Shown here: one piece after another, positions 55,303 through 64,000 of the stretch
How positions within the stretch are numbered: position 1 is the stretch's first letter
Layout of the letters: the number at the start of each line of letters is the position of its first letter
Assembly: GCA_021740645.1 (NCBI GenBank)
Contig: JAIOZL010000011.1
Coordinates: 45,759 to 109,758 of the forward strand
DNA from: Bacteroidales bacterium
GTDB lineage: Bacteria > Bacteroidota > Bacteroidia > Bacteroidales > JAADJA01
Length of the DNA: 64,000 bases
Direction: 5' to 3'
Notes under the pieces: generated by a model
The model's database searches: none
Seen by the model: the letters and a program-made list of their open reading frames with translations, nothing else
Told to the model about the DNA's origin: nothing
Position numbers and translations under genes: made by a program

Positions 55303-58300
55303 ATGAAATACACTTTTAACATTACGAGAGCACTTTGTATTATCGTCGTTTTTTACATTTCCTTTGCAAGTGATGTTTTATCGAAAGAAGTCAGTATAAT
55401 TAAAGCCAAAAAAGTTGCCTTTAATATTCTTTATGAAAGATATCCGGGCACTCATCCAAATCTTATCATCAATAATATTATTGAAGAAAAGTCGGGAAAT
55501 ATAACCCTGTTCTATATTTTTAACTTTTCAGGAAATGGCTACGCTATAATTGCAGCGGACAACTCAGTCTACCCTGTCTTGGCATATTCAACCACAAGCA
55601 ATTTTGACCCCACGGATATACCGGACGGAGCAAAATGGATGTTAAATAAATATAAAAGGCAAATAAAAAAGATCATTAATAATCAAATACCTCCCTCATA
55701 TAAAACCAAGTCGGACTGGGATTATTATGGTTCAGATTCACAATATTTTACAAAAGATCCCATCGAAAGCGTTGAACCCCTGCTTACTTCACAATGGGGA
55801 CAAGGATGGTTTTACAATGAGCTTTGTCCGTTAGATGCCGGGACCACATCAGGCCATGTTCCGGTAGGGTGTGCAGCTGTGGCTATGGCACAGGTAATGA
55901 ATTACTGGAATCATCCCTGGAAAGGAAATGGGTCCAATTCCTATGTTCATAATGACTATGGGACACAGTCAGCAGATTTCTATAATGCCCTGTATAACTA
56001 CGACAGCATGCCAAATTCCCTAACCAGCTCTAATTTATTTATCGCGAACTTAATGTACCATTGCGCCGTGAGTGTAGATATGGATTTTGGGCCTGAAGGA
56101 TCCAACGCCTACATTGGTGATGTGGATGATGCTTTGCGGGATCACTTCTACTTTGATGATGCAGTTAATGTTGTGCTTAAATCCTCACACCCAGGCCAGG
56201 GGTGGCATGACATTTTACAAGGGGAGCTCAACCTGAAAAGGCCGGTAATTTACAGAGGATATGATGCGGGAGAAGCTGTGGGCCATATGTGGGTAGTGGA
56301 CGGATACCAGGGAACAGAGCACTATCATATGAATTGGGGATGGGGAGGGAATTGGGATGATTATTATTATTTAACAGATCTTACCCCGGATGACAATAAC
56401 TTCGGGACCTCTGAAATGGCAATAATAGATATCTTCCCGGAAACAGATAATTTATCCGGAACCTTATCTGCAGCAGGAGGCCCTTATTATTTTCGGAAAA
56501 CCCAAATCGTTCAACCCTTTCAAACATTAACCATCGAACCAGGTACTGAAATTTATTTTGCCGGAAGATATCGTATTCATGTTTTTGGCCAACTGGAAGC
56601 TTTGGGCACAATAGCTGACTCAATTATAATTTCTTCGGAACTGGCACATATCGGCTGGCAGGGTATTCGCTTTTATCAGACTGATATACTGGCTTCCGAT
56701 AGTTCACGAATTATCAATTGTGTGCTCAAACAAGGGAAGGGGAAAGAAACTGTGGTAAATGGCTTTGGAGGAATAAAGGGTGGGGCAATTTATTGTGAAA
56801 AATCTTCAAGAGTCAGAATCTCAAACAGTTCAATTGTTAATAATAGTGCAGAATATGGTGGAGGTATTGCATGTTATGATTCATCCCATGTTAGTATTAA
56901 AAATTGTGTAATTGCCAATGATGCTGCAATTATGGGGGGTGGAATTTATCTTTCTACATCAAATGCGGTTTTAAGTAATAATATCATTCAGAATAATGAA
57001 TGTTCATCCAATGGAGGTGGGATTTTTTCACATAATTGTAATCCGGTTTTCAGCAATGATACTATCCGGCATAACTATGCAGGATTTGGTGGCGGAATGG
57101 GATTTAACCAATCACAAGCTATTTTAAATAATGTGATCATTCATGACAATGAGGCTAGGGTAGATGCCGGTGGAATATATACATCGGAATCCGGAATTGA
57201 GCTAAACAATGTGCAACTTTATTACAATGAAGCAGATAGCCTTGCAGGAGGTATCTTATGCTATTTTAATTCTCCCATGCAGCTCAACCGGGTTCAGATC
57301 AATCATAATATGGCCCCGGTAGGGTCAGCATTGTGTATCGTAGATGCCTCTCCCACACTCACTAATGTAACCATAAGCGATAATATTTCTAATCCCGATC
57401 AAGCGGCAATATATATTCAGGAAGGCAATCTTACAATGGAAAATTCTATCGTATGGTTTAATATCCCCAAACAAATCGATACCTCTGGTGTATGCATATT
57501 TAATCCAACTTACTCAATTATTGAAGGGCTCTATTGGCAAGGTACAGGAGTGATTCATCAGGATCCTAAGTTTGAATCGCCTATTGCTCGCGACTATCGT
57601 TTAACCTGGGATGAATATCCCCTTCCCGATGGTGATAAATCCGCTGCAATAGATGCTGGGAATCCCTCCTCCCCAGAGGATGCAGATGGAACTATTGCCG
57701 ATATGGGTGCTATTCCACATGAACAAACATATACGCCAATTGCAGGAGGTTCAATTAACGGAACACTTAACTGTGCCGGAAGCCCTTACTATGTTTTTGG
57801 GAACCTAGAAATTGCAGAAACCGAAGAACTGATCATTGAACCTTGTGTCACCGTAATTTTCAGGGGCGATTACCAACTAAAGGTATTAGGGCGTTTACAA
57901 GCTGAAGGTAATACTTCCAATAAAATTACATTTGCCCCTTCCGATACCCTGGAAGGATGGCAAGGCATTCGTTTTATCAATACGAAATCCAATGGCCTGG
58001 ATTCGTCACGCCTGGTCCATTGCCGGATTACCTATGGGAATGCCAATGGCTGGAATTATGAGAAACGGGGTGGCGCCATGTACTTTTCCAGCTCAGGGAA
58101 TGTGCTTATAAGTAACTGTTTGGTTAATAAAAATAAAGCCGAAAATAACGGCGGAGCTATTTATTCAACAGGCAGTAGCGGCCCCTTGTTTCAAAATAAC
58201 ATTTTTGAGAATAATTATGCGCCAACAGGAGGTGTCTTCTATGGGAATTCCACGGGAAATTTATACTTTAATGATAACCTTTTCCAACACAACCGGGCAA

Positions 58301-60699
58301 ACAGTGGAGGGGCATTATGTGCCTATTCTTCCAATATTTTTTTGGCAGGGAATACTTTGCGACACAATAAAGCAGAGCAATTTGGAGGAGGTATTTATTA
58401 CGCTTCCGGTGGTAATTTCTTATTCGATGCCGATCATAAAAACAATATATACCTGAATTATGCCGGTGCGGCCGGTCTTGATTTGTTTTATGATGGTTAC
58501 CAAAGTTTCACAACGGTGATTGCAGATACCTTCACCGTTTTACAACCCAATAAACACTTTGCCTATCCAATTGAAAAGTTTACTATTAATTTAGATCATG
58601 GCATAATTGAGCAGACGGATAGCGATCTATATGTCAGCATGAGCGGTTCAGATGATAATACAGGCACGAGTGCATCTGATCCGCTTGAAACCATGTACAT
58701 GGCTTGTTTAAAAATTTTAGCTGATGAAACTAACCCCCATACTATTTTTCTGGATAACGGCACCTATTCAGAAGGAGCAACCGGAGAGGTTTTCCCGATC
58801 AACTGGCGTGATCATGTGTCGTTACACGGCAGTGACATTGATGAAACCCTTATATATGGGGAAAATAAAAATCAACTTCTATTTTGTTACGACGATTCTG
58901 GATTTACCATAGATAGTCTGACCTTCGAGGGAGGGTATGGGAAATACGGGGGAGGAATAAGGTTTGAAGAAGGCAGCTCACCCATGGTTTCAAATATTTT
59001 GGTTAAAAACAACTATGCCGTTGAAGATGGAGGTGGGATTTCCTGCCGTAATTACAGCAGCCCGGTTTTTAGTAAGATTGAGGTAAAATATAACTCTTGT
59101 GATAAAAATGGAGGAGGTATAAGTTGCTACTATAACAGCAATGCAAGCATTCTGAATTCGCTTATAACAGAGAACTTTGCGCTTTATCTGGGAGGTGGAA
59201 TAAGTGCTTACATGTATTGTCAGCTGGTTGTAGATACTACAACAATATATAGAAATACTGCAGTTCATGGCGGTGGAATTTTAAATAGTTGGGGAAGTAA
59301 CGGAACTTTTAAAAATTCTATCATCCAGTCAAATGAAGCACTATCACACGTTAGTGGATATTTTGGCACCGCTGGTGGAGTTTGGGTTTCTTACCAATCA
59401 AGCCCTCTGTTTGAAAATGTAGAAATTAAATTCAATAGTGCCGACTGGGAAGGAGGAGGTTTGTATACTGGTTCGGCTTGTTACCCCGTATTTAACAAAT
59501 GTAAAATTGAAAGCAATGATGCCAAAATAGGTGGCGGGATTTATTTGACCGGAAATGCCAATAACAAATTTTATAATACAATTATTGCAGCAAATACTAC
59601 AACAGATAATCATGGAGGAGGAATTTACAATGATAATTCCAATCCTGAATTTATAAATTCAACGATTACAGGAAATACGGCGAATAATCCGGGATTAGGA
59701 GGAGCACTTTATAGCTATAATGGGACACCCACATTCAAAAATAGTATCATCTGGGATAACTCCCCTAACGAATTTGAAGTGGCCAATGGTAATATTGTAG
59801 TTGAATTTTCAGACGTTGATGGTGGATATGCCGGACCAGGGAACATAAATTCTGATCCACTTTTTGAAACATTCTATGGACTTTATAATCTTTCTTCAGA
59901 ATCACCCTGTATAAATGCCGGAAATCCTGACACTACAGGATTAAACCTGCCCGACTATGACCTTGCTGGAAATCCGAGAATAGCTAATGATACCATCGAC
60001 ATGGGTGCATTTGAATACCCATATAGCCTGGAACTGATTAACCTTGATGTGACTGTGTTCCTGGAAGGACCTTTTAACGGAACTGACATGAATACTGATT
60101 TAACAACTGCATTACCGCTTATGCAACCTTACAATACCAGCCCCTGGAATTATACAGGATCGGAATCCGTGACTACCATCCCAAACCCCGATATCGTTGA
60201 CTGGGTGTTGATAGAATTAAGAGATGCGGTGGATGCCGCTTCAGCTTTACCTTCTACAACAGTAGCCAGACAGGCGGCTTTTTTAATGAAAGATGGAAGT
60301 ATAAGAGGCCTTGATGGAAACGGGCCCCAGCAGTTTGCCAGTTTTGAAGTTGAAAACTCGCTATTTGTGGTAATAATGCACCGAAATCATCTGTCAGTAA
60401 TGTCGGCTTATCCAGCGCTATTGTCTGGCGACACCTACACCTACGATTTCTCATCAGGAATATTAAAAGCCTATAACTCCGGACATAAAGACCTTGGAGG
60501 GATTTATGGATTGTTTGCAGGGGATGCTGATGCTAATAATACTATTGATTTTTCGGATAAAACATCCATCTGGGAAAACCAGGCAGGAGAATCAGGTTAT
60601 CTAAATGGGGATGTTAACCTGGATGGATTTGTTAACAATCCTGATAAAAATGATCTGCTCTTGCCTAACATCGGAAATTCGAGCCAGGTGCCGCAATAA
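55303..60699 (+). CDS. Secreted C10 (streptopain-like) cysteine protease fused to beta-helices and dockerin-like module
   Basis: The signal peptide is residues 1-27. An inhibitor-like propeptide lies at ~28-110 (GYAIIAADNSVYPVLAYS). The C10 peptidase domain spans ~150-380 with catalytic Cys190 in PVGCAAVAMAQVMNYW and His328 in GHMWVVDGY, plus the Trp-rich MNWGWGGNWDDYYYL. Three beta-helix blocks follow (about 400-790, 830-1110 and 1110-1570), full of GGGIY-type turns and closing with PCINAGNPD and DMGAFEY. The shared module from nt 60046 has DADANNTIDFSD and DVNLDGFVNNPD and ends QVPQ. C10 enzymes are synthesised as zymogens. At 1798 residues it is far longer than simple streptopains. Confidence 0.92.
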   Translation: MKYTFNITRALCIIVVFYISFASDVLSKEVSIIKAKKVAFNILYERYPGTHPNLIINNIIEEKSGNITLFYIFNFSGNGYAIIAADNSVYPVLAYSTTSNFDPTDIPDGAKWMLNKYKRQIKKIINNQIPPSYKTKSDWDYYGSDSQYFTKDPIESVEPLLTSQWGQGWFYNELCPLDAGTTSGHVPVGCAAVAMAQVMNYWNHPWKGNGSNSYVHNDYGTQSADFYNALYNYDSMPNSLTSSNLFIANLMYHCAVSVDMDFGPEGSNAYIGDVDDALRDHFYFDDAVNVVLKSSHPGQGWHDILQGELNLKRPVIYRGYDAGEAVGHMWVVDGYQGTEHYHMNWGWGGNWDDYYYLTDLTPDDNNFGTSEMAIIDIFPETDNLSGTLSAAGGPYYFRKTQIVQPFQTLTIEPGTEIYFAGRYRIHVFGQLEALGTIADSIIISSELAHIGWQGIRFYQTDILASDSSRIINCVLKQGKGKETVVNGFGGIKGGAIYCEKSSRVRISNSSIVNNSAEYGGGIACYDSSHVSIKNCVIANDAAIMGGGIYLSTSNAVLSNNIIQNNECSSNGGGIFSHNCNPVFSNDTIRHNYAGFGGGMGFNQSQAILNNVIIHDNEARVDAGGIYTSESGIELNNVQLYYNEADSLAGGILCYFNSPMQLNRVQINHNMAPVGSALCIVDASPTLTNVTISDNISNPDQAAIYIQEGNLTMENSIVWFNIPKQIDTSGVCIFNPTYSIIEGLYWQGTGVIHQDPKFESPIARDYRLTWDEYPLPDGDKSAAIDAGNPSSPEDADGTIADMGAIPHEQTYTPIAGGSINGTLNCAGSPYYVFGNLEIAETEELIIEPCVTVIFRGDYQLKVLGRLQAEGNTSNKITFAPSDTLEGWQGIRFINTKSNGLDSSRLVHCRITYGNANGWNYEKRGGAMYFSSSGNVLISNCLVNKNKAENNGGAIYSTGSSGPLFQNNIFENNYAPTGGVFYGNSTGNLYFNDNLFQHNRANSGGALCAYSSNIFLAGNTLRHNKAEQFGGGIYYASGGNFLFDADHKNNIYLNYAGAAGLDLFYDGYQSFTTVIADTFTVLQPNKHFAYPIEKFTINLDHGIIEQTDSDLYVSMSGSDDNTGTSASDPLETMYMACLKILADETNPHTIFLDNGTYSEGATGEVFPINWRDHVSLHGSDIDETLIYGENKNQLLFCYDDSGFTIDSLTFEGGYGKYGGGIRFEEGSSPMVSNILVKNNYAVEDGGGISCRNYSSPVFSKIEVKYNSCDKNGGGISCYYNSNASILNSLITENFALYLGGGISAYMYCQLVVDTTTIYRNTAVHGGGILNSWGSNGTFKNSIIQSNEALSHVSGYFGTAGGVWVSYQSSPLFENVEIKFNSADWEGGGLYTGSACYPVFNKCKIESNDAKIGGGIYLTGNANNKFYNTIIAANTTTDNHGGGIYNDNSNPEFINSTITGNTANNPGLGGALYSYNGTPTFKNSIIWDNSPNEFEVANGNIVVEFSDVDGGYAGPGNINSDPLFETFYGLYNLSSESPCINAGNPDTTGLNLPDYDLAGNPRIANDTIDMGAFEYPYSLELINLDVTVFLEGPFNGTDMNTDLTTALPLMQPYNTSPWNYTGSESVTTIPNPDIVDWVLIELRDAVDAASALPSTTVARQAAFLMKDGSIRGLDGNGPQQFASFEVENSLFVVIMHRNHLSVMSAYPALLSGDTYTYDFSSGILKAYNSGHKDLGGIYGLFAGDADANNTIDFSDKTSIWENQAGESGYLNGDVNLDGFVNNPDKNDLLLPNIGNSSQVPQ

Positions 60700-61080
60700 G
60701 ACTTACAAAAGTGGCATAGACTTGATTGAAATTGATAATACAAAATCCTTATTTATTGGGGTGTAAAACCAATGAATACCATGATTACTATCCACGATGG
60801 AAGTCCCATCCCGGGCACAGGGAACAATTTGCCTTTTTCTTCAAGGTCGAAATCCACATTACCTGATTACCAGAAAGAATAAGGAAACTATATTGAAAAA
60901 TAGTAATACGGTAGCATGATAGCTAACAGAGGTACTTTTTAGAATATCCTCTATAATGGTTTAACACCCGAACTTTAAGTGCATTGGCGACATAACTGAT
61001 CTGGCAGTTTCTATAAATTATGAATATCTAATCTTCAAACGATGACTCTATGGTATCCTATGATTTTTACTTTTATAAAA
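60700..61080. other. Intergenic region between convergent genes
   Basis: 381 bases with no supportable gene; the only open frame of note is ~36 codons from 60772 without recognisable features. No clear terminator for the C10 gene was found close to its stop. The palindrome at 61087 may serve both strands. Confidence 0.5.
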
Positions 61081-61086
61081 AATAAA

Positions 61087-61116
61087 AAAGCCCCGGCCAT
61101 TAATGGCCGGGGCTTT
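61087..61116 (-). terminator. Perfect 30-base palindromic terminator
   Basis: The arms AAAGCCCCGGCCATT and AATGGCCGGGGCTTT are exactly complementary. On the minus strand the stem is followed by a T-rich run (TTTATTTTTTAT), so it mainly ends the T9SS propeller gene whose stop lies 22 bases away. Confidence 0.88.
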
Positions 61117-61138
61117 GTCTATCATATAAGATTAATTT

Positions 61139-63028
61139 TTAATCCACTATCATCTTCTTAGTAACTACAGCTTCACCTGCTTTAATGGTATAGAAATAAA
61201 TCCCGGAAGTAAAGTTACTTGCATCAATTTCAAGCCGTAAAGCACCTGTATGAACTTGTTTCTCAGGGATGCTGTAAACAACCTCTCCCAATATATTAGT
61301 TACTTCAAGTGTTAAGCTGGTATTCTGCCTAATGTTCACATTTACCCAGGATTTTCCTGTAAATGGGTTAGGATAGTTTTGGGAAACATCTTCACTTAAA
61401 ATGGGAAATGTACTTTCTTCAACACCGGTGCCGATAATATCACTTTTCATTACTTTCATATAGTTCATATTATTGTCACCGTAAGGATCTTCATCTCCTC
61501 TTACAGCCAATCCAGGTTCATTATCTGACTGGTAAACCAGGTGAAAATAATCATCCGTAAGTGAAGCTACTGAAGGAAAAACACATTCATCAAAAATATG
61601 CACAAGGTCACCTGTTAGATCATAAAACTGGCCCCAGTAAACATCGCCATAATTTCCCCTGGCCCATATGTGACGGTAATTTTGCAGGCCATTGTCGAAA
61701 GTTTCCGTCACAGAGGTAAAGATCACATATTTATTGTCATTATCGTCAATAACAATTTGGGGCATTCCTGAAAAGCCGATGTAATAAGTTCCCCATTCGG
61801 CCAGCACATCAATGGTTCCGTTTTGGTTAATATCCTGTGCCCATCCTATTAAATTATAATCTTCAATTAATTCAGAGCCCGGATCACCGTATGGACTTAA
61901 GGCATTAAGATTATTCGAGAAGGTAGGCATACTTTCGTTCCAGTAGCCAATTCCTCCAACCCCCGGGAACCAAAAGGTACCGGCCCCATCTGAATAAGCC
62001 CTGTTTATTCCAAATACAGCATGGACCATGCCCTGGCTATCAAAGGCAAGGTGATGAGAGCCATCTACACAATAAAAGGTATCAGTGGCAACTGGCGCCC
62101 CTGTATTAAAGAAAGGATATGGATTTTCCCAGATCACAGTTTTTTCCCAGGAATCTCCCCCGTCCGTGCTTTTCATTAAAAAGAAATCGAACCAGGAATC
62201 TCCAACAAGAAAAGCAATATTATCACCATCTGAGGCAGCCCATTCATAATCATCTGCCGAAAAACCAAAATAATCATCTGAAGTCATTCCATCCAGAATC
62301 TCATTTTCAGGATCCCAGGTAGCTCCGCCATCACTTGATCGTGAATATAAAATAGCCCCATCCAATCCTTCATATACAGGACCTCCATTAGGTGTAGGCC
62401 AAGTAATAGAAAGCACTTGTATTATGCTGTTATCAATGCCTGAAGTAGTAGTTCGGGGCCAAGATATCTCAACACCTGGACCAGAAAAAACGCTTTCTAC
62501 CCAGATTCCAGTACCCTTGGCATTACGTTTATTCAGCACTAAAGTTCCAGGATCGCCTGCCGGAGCAGGTCCAAAGTCATGTGACATCACTAATTCTCCA
62601 TTTTCGCCGTAGGGGGCATAGGATGGCCATCCTGTACGCATACTTTCAATCCGGATGGTAGGTGCGGGCTCCCAGTTGCTCCCGTCAAAATAATTATAAC
62701 CTGTTCCACGATCTGCGAAGCTCGGATCAACAAAACCCATCGTCCATGTGCCAGCAACCGTGCCATCTTCATAATAATGGATACGGTTCTGGGTACTGGT
62801 ATTGGTTTGAAGGTCGTAACGGGTAGCCCCGATAATATCTTCTTCCACAAGGGTAGTACTTTTATAAGCAGGCACACCCGGAACTTTTGAAAAGTCAGAG
62901 GAAAAATGTATGGGTTCTCCCTTTTTAACAGCATAATTTTTTAGTTTTTCAGAGACCACAGCCCGGTTTTGGCTGAAACCGGCAAGAGCTATCCCGAAAA
63001 TCAAACTCATTAATAATAGCTTTTTCAT
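61139..63028 (-). CDS. T9SS-sorted BNR/sialidase-like beta-propeller protein, paralogue of 50111
   Basis: The signal peptide is residues 1-19 (AGFSQ/N). The propeller-like body has Asp-box motifs (LYSRSSDGGATWD, KSTDGGDSWE) and the same opening order as the paralogue (GATRYDLQTNTSTQ, GTGYNYFDGSNW, PSYAPYGENGE). The T9SS type-A sorting domain is at the end (QNYPNPFTGKSWVNV ... ILGEVVYSI ... GIYFYTIKAGEAVVTKKMIVD). No catalytic residues were recognised. An exact minus-strand promoter box lies 39 bases upstream. Both paralogues are single-gene units flanked by strong palindromic terminators. Confidence 0.85.
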   Translation of the reverse strand: MKKLLLMSLIFGIALAGFSQNRAVVSEKLKNYAVKKGEPIHFSSDFSKVPGVPAYKSTTLVEEDIIGATRYDLQTNTSTQNRIHYYEDGTVAGTWTMGFVDPSFADRGTGYNYFDGSNWEPAPTIRIESMRTGWPSYAPYGENGELVMSHDFGPAPAGDPGTLVLNKRNAKGTGIWVESVFSGPGVEISWPRTTTSGIDNSIIQVLSITWPTPNGGPVYEGLDGAILYSRSSDGGATWDPENEILDGMTSDDYFGFSADDYEWAASDGDNIAFLVGDSWFDFFLMKSTDGGDSWEKTVIWENPYPFFNTGAPVATDTFYCVDGSHHLAFDSQGMVHAVFGINRAYSDGAGTFWFPGVGGIGYWNESMPTFSNNLNALSPYGDPGSELIEDYNLIGWAQDINQNGTIDVLAEWGTYYIGFSGMPQIVIDDNDNKYVIFTSVTETFDNGLQNYRHIWARGNYGDVYWGQFYDLTGDLVHIFDECVFPSVASLTDDYFHLVYQSDNEPGLAVRGDEDPYGDNNMNYMKVMKSDIIGTGVEESTFPILSEDVSQNYPNPFTGKSWVNVNIRQNTSLTLEVTNILGEVVYSIPEKQVHTGALRLEIDASNFTSGIYFYTIKAGEAVVTKKMIVD

Positions 63029-63066
63029 AGTATTGATTTTTAAAATTTGTTATTGTTTCTTGTTTT

Positions 63067-63074
63067 CAAAATTA
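63067..63074 (-). promoter_or_regulatory. -7 promoter box TAATTTTG (minus strand)
   Basis: The plus strand reads CAAAATTA, giving an exact TAnnTTTG box on the minus strand 39 bases upstream of the start at 63028. No clear -33 TTG was found. Confidence 0.55.
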
Positions 63075-63212
63075 CAAAAAATAAAGTTTGATAATAGTAA
63101 TTGACCGTCGATCTAATAACATTCTATATTTTTTAGGGATTTTTAACAAATGGTCTTGGTGTATTGAAAACATCAATAATTCGTAATTTTACCCTCTCAA
63201 AATTCTTATAAA

Positions 63213-63602
63213 ATGAAAATATATTTCAAAGGGAAAAAACAAGTTTTTGCTGATGTCAACGAATTTACTGTAAAAACCGATCAACATCCCCGGGGTGGTG
63301 GTGAGGGTGAATACCCTGAACCTTTTACCCTCTTTCTGGCTTCATTGGGGACTTGTGCGGGTATTTATGTAAAGGGCTTTTGCGACCAGCGGAATATCCC
63401 CACCGATGGGATTACACTGAACCAGGAACAACATTTCGACCCGGTGAAAAAGATCATTTCCCAGGTATCTATTTCCATAAATGTACCGCCTGATTTTCCA
63501 GAAAAGTATGATAATGCCCTGATACAAGTTGCCGGATTATGTGCCGTAAAGAGACATTTGAGGGAAGACATTGAAATGAATGTGCAGGTTGTGAGGGGAT
63601 AA
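63213..63602 (+). CDS. OsmC/YhfA-family protein
   Basis: 129 cytoplasmic residues with the OsmC fold pattern: PEPFTLFLASLGTCAGIYV with the first reactive Cys, and VAGLCAVKRHL with the second Cys. Family knowledge: such dithiol proteins reduce organic hydroperoxides or have related thiol functions, though YhfA-type members are less well characterised. The last codons and the stop (TAA 63600-63602) overlap the first bases of a hairpin-rich repeat element. A one-mismatch -7 box (TAATTTTA) lies at about 63184-63191. Confidence 0.9.
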   Translation: MKIYFKGKKQVFADVNEFTVKTDQHPRGGGEGEYPEPFTLFLASLGTCAGIYVKGFCDQRNIPTDGITLNQEQHFDPVKKIISQVSISINVPPDFPEKYDNALIQVAGLCAVKRHLREDIEMNVQVVRG

Positions 63603-63716
63603 CACCTCACCCCAACCCTCTCCTGAGAGGAGAAGGAGTAAATTACCACACTTAACTTATACGGTTTTAAATTCTCTCCCTCAGGGAGAGATGTCCGTAG
63701 GACAGAGAGGGTGTTA
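63600..63716. repeat. Hairpin-rich interspersed repeat, copy 1
   Basis: This 117-base element has TAACACC/GGTGTTA ends (63600-63606 and 63710-63716). It contains CACCCCAACCCTCTCC near its left end, a CTCTCCC/GGGAGAG hairpin and a TGTCC/GGACA hairpin followed by GAGAGGG. Copy 2 at 63763 repeats the same order. It looks like a REP/MITE-type non-coding element. Its first three bases form the stop codon of the OsmC gene. Confidence 0.8.
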
Positions 63717-63762
63717 GTATGGCAAAACATTTTGTTTTAAATCTTGCATATCGGGATTTAAT

Positions 63763-63874
63763 TAACACCTCACCCCAACCCTCTCCTTAAAGGAGAGGGA
63801 GTTAATAGCTACTCTCAATTTATTCGTTTCTATATTCTCTCCCCCTGGGAGAGATGTCCGCAGGACAGAGAGGG
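63763..63874. repeat. Hairpin-rich interspersed repeat, copy 2
   Basis: The order is the same as copy 1: TAACACC, CACCCCAACCCTCTCC, a perfect CCCTCTCC/GGAGAGGG hairpin, TCTCTCCC/GGGAGAGA, and TGTCC/GGACA followed by GAGAGGG. The right end has diverged (GGGCATTTCC instead of GGTGTTA). It ends 43 bases before the DUF559 start. Confidence 0.8.
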
Positions 63875-63917
63875 CATTTCCTATTAAAGTAAAATGACAA
63901 TTTGGTATCTTTACACA

Positions 63918-64000
63918 ATGCAACCTAAAGAGTTTAGAAGAGTCCTCCGAAAAAACCAAACAGGAGCTGAATCTCGTTTGTGGTCAGTTTTAAGAAATAG
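63918..64000 (+). CDS. DUF559 (endonuclease-like) protein, 3' truncated by window edge
   Basis: ATG 63918 opens 27 codons that run off the window. The visible residues (FRRVLRKNQTGAESRLWSVL) match the conserved start of DUF559 proteins, which belong to the restriction-endonuclease-like/Vsr superfamily. The catalytic part would lie outside the window. A one-mismatch -7 box (TATCTTTA) is at 63906-63913. Its position directly behind two hairpin repeats is notable. Confidence 0.75.
   Translation, partial: MQPKEFRRVLRKNQTGAESRLWSVLRN

Noticed and set aside
60772..60882. 36-codon open frame after the C10 protease gene
   Set aside because: Too short, no hydrophobic segment or motif; indistinguishable from chance.
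1..64000. tRNA, rRNA, CRISPR arrays, insertion sequences
   Set aside because: Nothing with the expected cloverleaf, conserved rRNA blocks, spaced repeats or transposase motifs was found by eye.

Overview
The window is chromosomal DNA of a Bacteroidota bacterium, most likely a Bacteroidales-type relative. The evidence is type IX secretion (T9SS) C-terminal sorting domains, TAnnTTTG promoter boxes, LytS/LytTR signalling pairs, FISUMP and peptidase S74 proteins sharing one N-terminal domain, and AT-rich DNA almost without Shine-Dalgarno sequences. No rRNA, tRNA, CRISPR or transposase gene was seen. The contents are almost entirely cell-surface or secreted proteins and their regulators.

Layout: 1-11 kb holds two peptidase-S74 fibre genes, each followed by a multidomain secreted protein. 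11-18 kb holds a LytS-type two-component system, a glycosyltransferase and two SDR-type oxidoreductases. 18-31 kb holds a lipoprotein, a large repeat adhesin, a FISUMP protein, a TPR-HTH regulator, an acylphosphatase-like protein, a third S74 fibre and a short secreted protein with an in-frame stop near its end. 31-34 kb holds a DUF1684 protein and a TPR-adenylate cyclase. 34.3-43.5 kb is an operon of a LytTR regulator, a 1728-residue T9SS protein with dockerin and cohesin-like domains, and a protein with four cohesin-like domains. 43.8-50 kb holds a secreted GH57 glycosidase and an M28 peptidase. 50-55 kb, on the minus strand, holds a T9SS beta-propeller protein and a TPR-LytS/LytTR pair. 55-61 kb holds a C10 cysteine protease fused to beta-helix domains. 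The end holds a second T9SS propeller protein, an OsmC protein, two copies of a hairpin-rich repeat and the start of a DUF559 gene.

Unifying theme: eight otherwise unrelated secreted proteins (GH57, M28, C10 peptidase, beta-helix adhesins, a PKD/LamG-like protein, the four-cohesin protein and others) end in the same ~215-residue C-terminal module. It finishes with two 12-residue EF-hand/dockerin-like calcium loops and a Q-[VI]-P-[EQD] tail. Together with the cohesin-like scaffold protein and the neighbouring dockerin+cohesin T9SS protein, this suggests a cell-surface, cellulosome-like assembly in which the module is the docking or anchoring tag. The sequence architecture is directly visible; the binding partners and function are inference. 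Two of the eight module copies carry a lesion (a one-base frameshift and a UGG-to-UAG change), both inside the module.
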